A DNA stretch of 64,000 nt from Paenibacillus sp. MBLB1832 (GTDB lineage Bacteria; Bacillota; Bacilli; Paenibacillales; NBRC-103111), in assembly GCF_032271945.1 (NCBI RefSeq), contig NZ_CP130319.1:389001-453000 (forward strand), written 5' to 3'. Of the stretch, positions 59,817 through 64,000 are shown one piece after another. Position numbers and translations under genes: made by a program. Position 1 is the first letter of the stretch, and every line of letters starts with the position of its first letter. The notes beneath the pieces were generated by a model. That model was not told where the DNA came from. It did no database searches and saw only the letters and a program-made list of their open reading frames with translations.

Positions 59817-60782
59817 CTAGTTTTTGCTTAGAGCTGGAGCTGTTTCAACGGAAGTCAAACGATCATAGAAGTCAACGAAGTTGTTTCTCTCTTCTGAATT
59901 CAGCAAAGCCATCGCTGTACGCGGGTGCTCGTCTAGAGCGCCAACGATCATGTATGGAATCAGGTAGCCCCACTCCCATTTCTGACGCATCGTGATCATA
60001 TGTTTCTCGATGATTTCAAGCACTGGACGCACATCGTAACGAGCGCCTTTGAGGTGGGTAAGCAGCAATTCCGTTGTACAATTCCCCGCTGCACGGCCCA
60101 TGCCGTAAACGGAGGAATCCAGGAATGTTACGCCTTTGGAAGCACCAGCGATGGTGTTGGCAAAAGCAAGCTGCATGTTGTTATGCATATGCAAACCTAA
60201 TTCCTTCTCAGGAAGCAGGCGTTGGAATTTCGATACGAGGTAATCAATATCTTTGTTATCCATGCTGCCGTAGGAATCTACGATGTAGACTACGTCAACA
60301 GGGCTTTTGTTGATTTCTTCAAACGCTTCTGTCAGCTCATTCTCCATGACATGGGAAAGCGCCATAATGTTCAACGACGTTTCGTAGCCCATGCTATTGA
60401 ATTTATTTACAAGCTCAAGGCCTTTATCCACATCTTTGATGTAGCAAGCTACGCGAATCAGGTCAAGCAAGCTATCTTCACGTGGCAAAATATCATTCTC
60501 ATCCACACGCCCGATATCAACAAGCGCGGAGAGCTTCGTGTCGGTTTTCTTCGTAATGACATCACGCAAGAAAGCTTCGTTCAGGAATCTCCAAGGGCCA
60601 GATGCGCCGCCTTTCAGCAACTTCTCTGAGTTCTTGTAACCGATCTCCATATATTCGACACCAGCTGCGCTTAAGCCGCGATACATGTCTTGGACAAACT
60701 CAACGCTGAAATCCCAATCGTTAACTAAACCGCCATCTCGAATCGTACAATCCAAAATCTTGTGCTGGTGATGCTTTACCAT
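59817..60782 (-). CDS. DRE-TIM metallolyase, aldolase-type
   Basis: The protein has 321 residues. The N-terminal metal motif is ILDCTIRDGGLVNDWDFS, and the later metal-His motif is LGLHMHNNMQLAFANTI, with VYGMGRAAGNCTTELLL after it. This is the HMG-CoA-lyase / 4-hydroxy-2-oxovalerate aldolase (DmpG) barrel. The usual DmpG C-terminal domain is replaced by a short tail. Substrate unknown. The gene stands alone. Confidence 0.78.
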   Translation of the reverse strand: MVKHHQHKILDCTIRDGGLVNDWDFSVEFVQDMYRGLSAAGVEYMEIGYKNSEKLLKGGASGPWRFLNEAFLRDVITKKTDTKLSALVDIGRVDENDILPREDSLLDLIRVACYIKDVDKGLELVNKFNSMGYETSLNIMALSHVMENELTEAFEEINKSPVDVVYIVDSYGSMDNKDIDYLVSKFQRLLPEKELGLHMHNNMQLAFANTIAGASKGVTFLDSSVYGMGRAAGNCTTELLLTHLKGARYDVRPVLEIIEKHMITMRQKWEWGYLIPYMIVGALDEHPRTAMALLNSEERNNFVDFYDRLTSVETAPALSKN

Positions 60783-60941
60783 ACTCGTAATGCCCCTTTC
60801 GACAGCTCTTGTCGCCTTCTGATTTTGCTATATTATCACTTATGAACAGGTGGCTTGTCAATGCAAGTGTGGCTTCGTGCGCAACTTTTTGAGGGAGGAT
60901 ATGGTAATCTTGTGAAGAGACGAATGAGAGGAGACGAAGGG

Positions 60942-61796
60942 ATGATAGGGATGGATCGGAATACGTTGACTTTAGCAAGAGAAGTGGCTGTGCGTGCGGC
61001 TGTAAAGGCAGGTGAGCTGGCTAAGAAACGTTTCGGCAGTGGGCTTGTACTTAAGCAGAAGGATGATCGCGGTGATCTGGTCACGGAAGTGGATGTGCAG
61101 GCAGATCGTCTTATAGTAGATGAGATTCTCAGCGTGTTCAGGGCACATCGTATTTATAGTGAAGAAGCGGGTGAGGGTGGAGTTGCAAGTGACTGGGTGT
61201 GGCACGTGGATCCTTTAGATGGTACGAATAACTTCGCATTAGGCATCCCCTTATACGGAGTTTCCATTTCATTGAGCTATCAGGGGCGTATTGTGTTAGG
61301 AGTGATTCATGATTCAGCGATGGAGCTTACCTATGTGGCTTTGCAAGAGGAAGGTGCTTGGCAGGGAGAGACGAGGTTGGCCGCCAATCCGACAGGTGCG
61401 TTGCCGAAGTCGACACTTTCTTGGATTCAGGGGCATGCGGTGCGCAAGGACAATCAGCAGGCATTAGCCTTGCGTCATCATCTTGAGTATTCGGTCAAAA
61501 GAGTGCTGCGCGTCTGGGCGCCATCGCTCGTTTGGGCGATGTTGGCTAGGGGAGATCTGCACGGCGTTGTGTTATACAACTCGGAGGGCGAGGATCTCTA
61601 TGCCGGCTTGCTCTTGGTGCAAGAAGCAGGCGTGAAGGTGACGGATTTCAGCGGAAATCCGATTCCCTGGCTTAACGGCGGCACAGGGACGCCTGGTACG
61701 GACGAAGCGGCGTATGTGGTCGCGGCCGTCCCTGCCTATCATGCCGAGCTGCTTCAGCTTGTCCAGGAGGGGCTAGCCGCAAAGGACGAGGAATAG
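60942..61796 (+). CDS. Inositol-monophosphatase-family protein
   Basis: The protein has 284 residues. Metal-binding motifs: YSEEAGEGG, WHVDPLDGTNNFALGIPLYG and the C-terminal YNSEGEDLYAGLLLVQEAG. The GAGGAG site lies 8 nt before the ATG at 60942. Members dephosphorylate inositol phosphates, PAP or fructose bisphosphate. The C-terminal motif differs from the classic W-D-x-A-A-G, having EDLYAG, so the substrate is uncertain. Confidence 0.85.
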   Translation: MIGMDRNTLTLAREVAVRAAVKAGELAKKRFGSGLVLKQKDDRGDLVTEVDVQADRLIVDEILSVFRAHRIYSEEAGEGGVASDWVWHVDPLDGTNNFALGIPLYGVSISLSYQGRIVLGVIHDSAMELTYVALQEEGAWQGETRLAANPTGALPKSTLSWIQGHAVRKDNQQALALRHHLEYSVKRVLRVWAPSLVWAMLARGDLHGVVLYNSEGEDLYAGLLLVQEAGVKVTDFSGNPIPWLNGGTGTPGTDEAAYVVAAVPAYHAELLQLVQEGLAAKDEE

Positions 61797-61881
61797 TGGC
61801 GGAACAATTGGTCAATCCTAAGGGCAGACTTTTCCAAATGAGCTTATGCTTACGATTTGAGGAAGAAAGGGTGCTGCTCAG

Positions 61882-62289
61882 ATGAAGGATTTTGTTCCGA
61901 TCTTTTTTGAATTCGACGTAAGGCGCGACGCTTTGCTTGCGCTAGATACTTTAGAGGAGCTCGGCTATAAGCCGGAGCTGCTTGAGGGGGAGCGGTCGAT
62001 CCTCCACATCCACTTGGATGAGCAGGAGATCACCTCCGCGCTCGAAATCGCGCAGGCGCACGGCGGGCGGCTCATCGATCAGCCGCAGCAAAGCGAAGGC
62101 GCGACGTACGCCATGGCGTACGATCTGGAGGGTGGAATCCGCATCCCTGCGCATACCGTGAATGAGGACTGGGCTGACAGCTACGCAGCGTCGGCGATCG
62201 ATCGGGATGCGGTGCCGAGCGATGATGAGGCCGCGTTCGATCCATCGTCCGACGATTATAATCATTTTAGCGCGGGAATACGGATTTAA
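61882..62289 (+). CDS. Hypothetical acidic protein
   Basis: The protein has 135 residues. The first 70 residues look like a compact alpha/beta fold (DFVPIFFEFDVRRDALLALD, RSILHIHLDEQEITSALEIA). The second half is acidic and low in complexity (DRDAVPSDDEAAFDPSSDDY). It is about 85 nt after the phosphatase gene. A terminator follows. Function unknown. Confidence 0.65.
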   Translation: MKDFVPIFFEFDVRRDALLALDTLEELGYKPELLEGERSILHIHLDEQEITSALEIAQAHGGRLIDQPQQSEGATYAMAYDLEGGIRIPAHTVNEDWADSYAASAIDRDAVPSDDEAAFDPSSDDYNHFSAGIRI

Positions 62290-62304
62290 GCGGACAGTTG
62301 CAGA

Positions 62305-62340
62305 GGGGCCCGAGGATAAGATTCTCGGGCCTTTATTGTT
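62305..62340 (+). terminator. Terminator of the acidic-protein gene
   Basis: GGGCCCGAG, GATAAGATT, CTCGGGCC followed by TTTATTGTT. Confidence 0.88.
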
Positions 62341-62448
62341 GTCTGGGGCTATAACTTTATTTTCGCCGCGAGGGCTTGGTGTGGAACCTTTCACCACTCA
62401 CAAGCGTCTGGTGTAGTAGGAGCGTTAATTGAAGAAGGAGTGGTTGGG

Positions 62449-63240
62449 ATGAGAAGGATGAGGCAAGTGGCCATCGTTGTGGCGATGGTAAGCACCCTGG
62501 CAGCATGCAGCTCGAAGACGAATGAAGGCGGTGTTGCAAGCAGCAGTTCACCTGCGGTTCAGCCTTCGGCAAGTGTTACACAGACGCCTTCACCGACAGG
62601 AACGCCGCAGCCGACAGCGGCCTCGGCCTCATCAACGCCAGCGCCGACAGCCAAGCCGCAAGCGACCGCAAGCACGAAGCCAACCCCTGCGCCCGCCGCA
62701 ACAGCCCCAAGCTTTTCGACACCAGCGGAAGCAAAGAAGTTAATAGAAGCTAGGGCACAAGAAGTCGTCGCCGCGCTCAAAGAGAAAAATATAACAAAGC
62801 TAGCCAGCCTTGTTCATCCGCAGAAGGGCGTACAATTCTCGCCTTATTCCTATCTACGTCCTGCAACGGATGTTCAGGTACAAGGCAGCAACCTTGCCGC
62901 GCTTTGGGCGAGTACGAGTCTCACCCACTGGGGGACTTACGATGGTTCGGGTAATCCGATCGATCTCACGTTCCCGAACTATTGGGCCAAATTTGTATAT
63001 AACGCCAACTTCGCGTCCGCGCCGCAGATCAGCTACAACACGATTATCGGCAAAGGCAACATGACGAATAATGTTTTCAGCATATATCCGACATCCACCT
63101 ATATCACCGTCGAGTATCACTTCCCAGGTTTCGACCCTCAGTATCAAGGGATGGATTGGACCAGTTTACGGCTTGTTTTTGCCTATTCGGGGTCACAGTG
63201 GTATCTCGTCGCGATCGTGCATGATCAGCACACAATTTAG
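62449..63240 (+). CDS. Lipoprotein with Ser/Thr/Pro-rich stalk
   Basis: The protein has 263 residues. The lipobox is STLAACSS, so the mature protein is lipid-anchored outside. Residues 25-90 are a Pro/Thr/Ser/Ala-rich stalk (TQTPSPTGTPQPTAAS, TPAPTAKPQATAS). The C-terminal 160 residues form a compact domain (LIEARAQEVVAALKEKN, FSPYSYLRPATDVQVQ, WYLVAIVHDQHTI). The ATG at 62449 lies 8 nt after AAGGAG. Function unknown. Confidence 0.82.
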   Translation: MRRMRQVAIVVAMVSTLAACSSKTNEGGVASSSSPAVQPSASVTQTPSPTGTPQPTAASASSTPAPTAKPQATASTKPTPAPAATAPSFSTPAEAKKLIEARAQEVVAALKEKNITKLASLVHPQKGVQFSPYSYLRPATDVQVQGSNLAALWASTSLTHWGTYDGSGNPIDLTFPNYWAKFVYNANFASAPQISYNTIIGKGNMTNNVFSIYPTSTYITVEYHFPGFDPQYQGMDWTSLRLVFAYSGSQWYLVAIVHDQHTI

Positions 63241-63274
63241 ATATATTGAATTTATAGTACCAATACAAAAGGTG

Positions 63275-63321
63275 AAAACCGAACTTGGCCTGTTTCAAAA
63301 AAGGTCATCGTTCGGTTTTTT
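63275..63321 (+). terminator. Terminator of the lipoprotein gene
   Basis: AAAACCGAAC and GTTCGGTTTTTT form the outer stem. Confidence 0.88.
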
Positions 63322-63343
63322 CAGCGTTAAGCAAAATTAACCA

Positions 63344-63372
63344 TTGACAGATAACGTGAGATGTCATATTAT
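63344..63372 (+). promoter_or_regulatory. Sigma-A promoter of the symporter gene
   Basis: TTGACA (63344-63349), a 17-nt spacer and TATTAT (63367-63372). Confidence 0.88.
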
Positions 63373-63436
63373 TGTCACAATTAATCCAAGTGACTTAGTG
63401 GGGATAAAATTCAAATTCAACAAGGAGATGGTCATC

Positions 63437-64000
63437 GTGCAAAACAATTTAGTAACAGCGTTCCAGACGAATTGGGTCAGTCTTGTGGTTTCGATCGTGA
63501 TTATCGGCTTTCTTGCTTTTCTAGGTAAAAAGAAAGTCAGTTTCGGTAACCGTGTATTTATCGGTTTAGGGCTTGGGCTTGTGGCGGGTGTCATTTTTAA
63601 CTTAACAGGCTTGCAGTACAAGAGCGTTTCGACAATCGGTACGATTTATGTCAACTTGATCAAAATGCTCGTTATGCCGCTCGTATTCATTCTTGTCATC
63701 AACAGTATTTCATCGCTGTCCAGCATGGCGCAACTTCGTAAGCTCGGCGTCAAAACGATCGGCTGGTTCCTTCTTACGACAGGGATTGCCGCGTTGATCG
63801 GTTTGTTGGTTGCACTAGCGATTGATCCAGGCAATGGGATCGCGCAAGCTGTTCCGAAGGATTTTAAAGCCAAAGAAATCCCAACCTTCTCACAAGTTAT
63901 TCTGGACCTAGTTCCGACTAACCCAATTAGCGATATGGCTAGCGGCAAAGTCGTGCCGGTTCTGATCTTTGCGATTTTCGTAGCTGTAGCGATCGTGCAA
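63437..64000 (+). CDS. DAACS-family symporter, N-terminal part (cut by window edge), GTG start
   Basis: 188 residues are visible. Helices: WVSLVVSIVIIGFLAFLG, VFIGLGLGLVAGVIFNL, YVNLIKMLVMPLVFILVINS, TIGWFLLTTGIAALIGLLV and VPVLIFAIFVAVAIVQ. The motif KMLVMPLVFILVINSISSL is the dicarboxylate/amino acid:cation symporter signature. TcyP (cystine) or GltT/GltP (glutamate) are the likely types; the deciding C-terminal half is missing. The GTG at 63437 is 9 nt after AAGGAG, while the ATG at 63428 abuts it. Confidence 0.9.
   Translation, partial: MQNNLVTAFQTNWVSLVVSIVIIGFLAFLGKKKVSFGNRVFIGLGLGLVAGVIFNLTGLQYKSVSTIGTIYVNLIKMLVMPLVFILVINSISSLSSMAQLRKLGVKTIGWFLLTTGIAALIGLLVALAIDPGNGIAQAVPKDFKAKEIPTFSQVILDLVPTNPISDMASGKVVPVLIFAIFVAVAIVQ

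Overview
The window comes from an endospore-forming member of the Bacillales, most likely Paenibacillus or a close relative. The sequence evidence is a gerP spore-germination cluster, a LysM-GH18 cortex-lytic type enzyme, mother-cell type promoters (CATATACT), many strong AGGAGG ribosome binding sites with frequent TTG/GTG starts, several S-layer-homology (SLH) proteins, two copper-amine-oxidase-N-domain lipoproteins and moderately high GC. No rRNA, tRNA, CRISPR array, prophage or intact insertion sequence was seen.

Layout. 0-3.4 kb: pseudouridine catabolism (psuG partial, psuK with an HTH domain), a small secreted Gly-Leu anchor protein, and a LysM/GH18 spore enzyme. 3.4-4.0 kb: an unusually structured gene-free stretch. 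4.0-7.7 kb: a duplicated YiaA-type membrane protein, three secreted proteins of SLH character and a DinB-like protein. 7.9-10.6 kb: divergent xylA/xylR with a clear xylO operator. 10.7-13.3 kb: a small membrane protein and a dihydroorotate-dehydrogenase-like domain fused to a multi-pass membrane domain. 13.3-16.7 kb: an azoreductase, then the agmatine-to-putrescine pair aguA-aguB and a LysE-type exporter. 17-24.7 kb: an ANT(6)-like nucleotidyltransferase, an ankyrin protein, a broken gene, an MFS transporter, small housekeeping proteins and dispersed inverted repeats. 24.9-28.8 kb: fumC, a decayed chemotaxis receptor tail, and thiC behind a TPP riboswitch. 28.8-35.1 kb: a six-gene biotin operon bioA-bioD-bioB-bioF-bioH-like-bioC with a BirA-type operator; bioB carries a frameshift. 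35.2-41.1 kb: dgoD, a cold-shock gene with ydjO, and two paralogous lipoproteins flanking a (Gly-His-His)n protein. 41.2-49.8 kb: an NfeD/flotillin operon, an HD-GYP phosphodiesterase, a BstA-like protein, a 115-bp tandem repeat, an ECF sigma factor with a membrane partner, and another SLH protein. 49.9-54.5 kb: araD behind AraR-like boxes, a free-Met-sulfoxide reductase, a short LuxR-type regulator, thiN, a DUF554 protein and a response regulator. 54.7-64 kb: gerPABCDE, an Hsp20-like protein, a second response regulator, a PIG-L deacetylase, an aldolase-type protein, an inositol-monophosphatase-like protein, a lipoprotein and the start of a DAACS symporter.

The most notable points are: (i) the leader-like folded region upstream of the LysM-GH18 gene; (ii) the DHODH-like/membrane fusion, whose core catalytic motif is not visible; (iii) an ECF sigma factor whose own promoter matches the promoter of the flotillin operon in the window; (iv) a 115-bp tandem repeat carrying four GTGGTCAACCAC hairpins; (v) a GHH-repeat protein between two duplicated lipoproteins; (vi) a gerP cluster lacking gerPF but with a long extension on GerPE; and (vii) the bioB frameshift. 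All functional assignments rest on reading motifs by eye; no database search was run.
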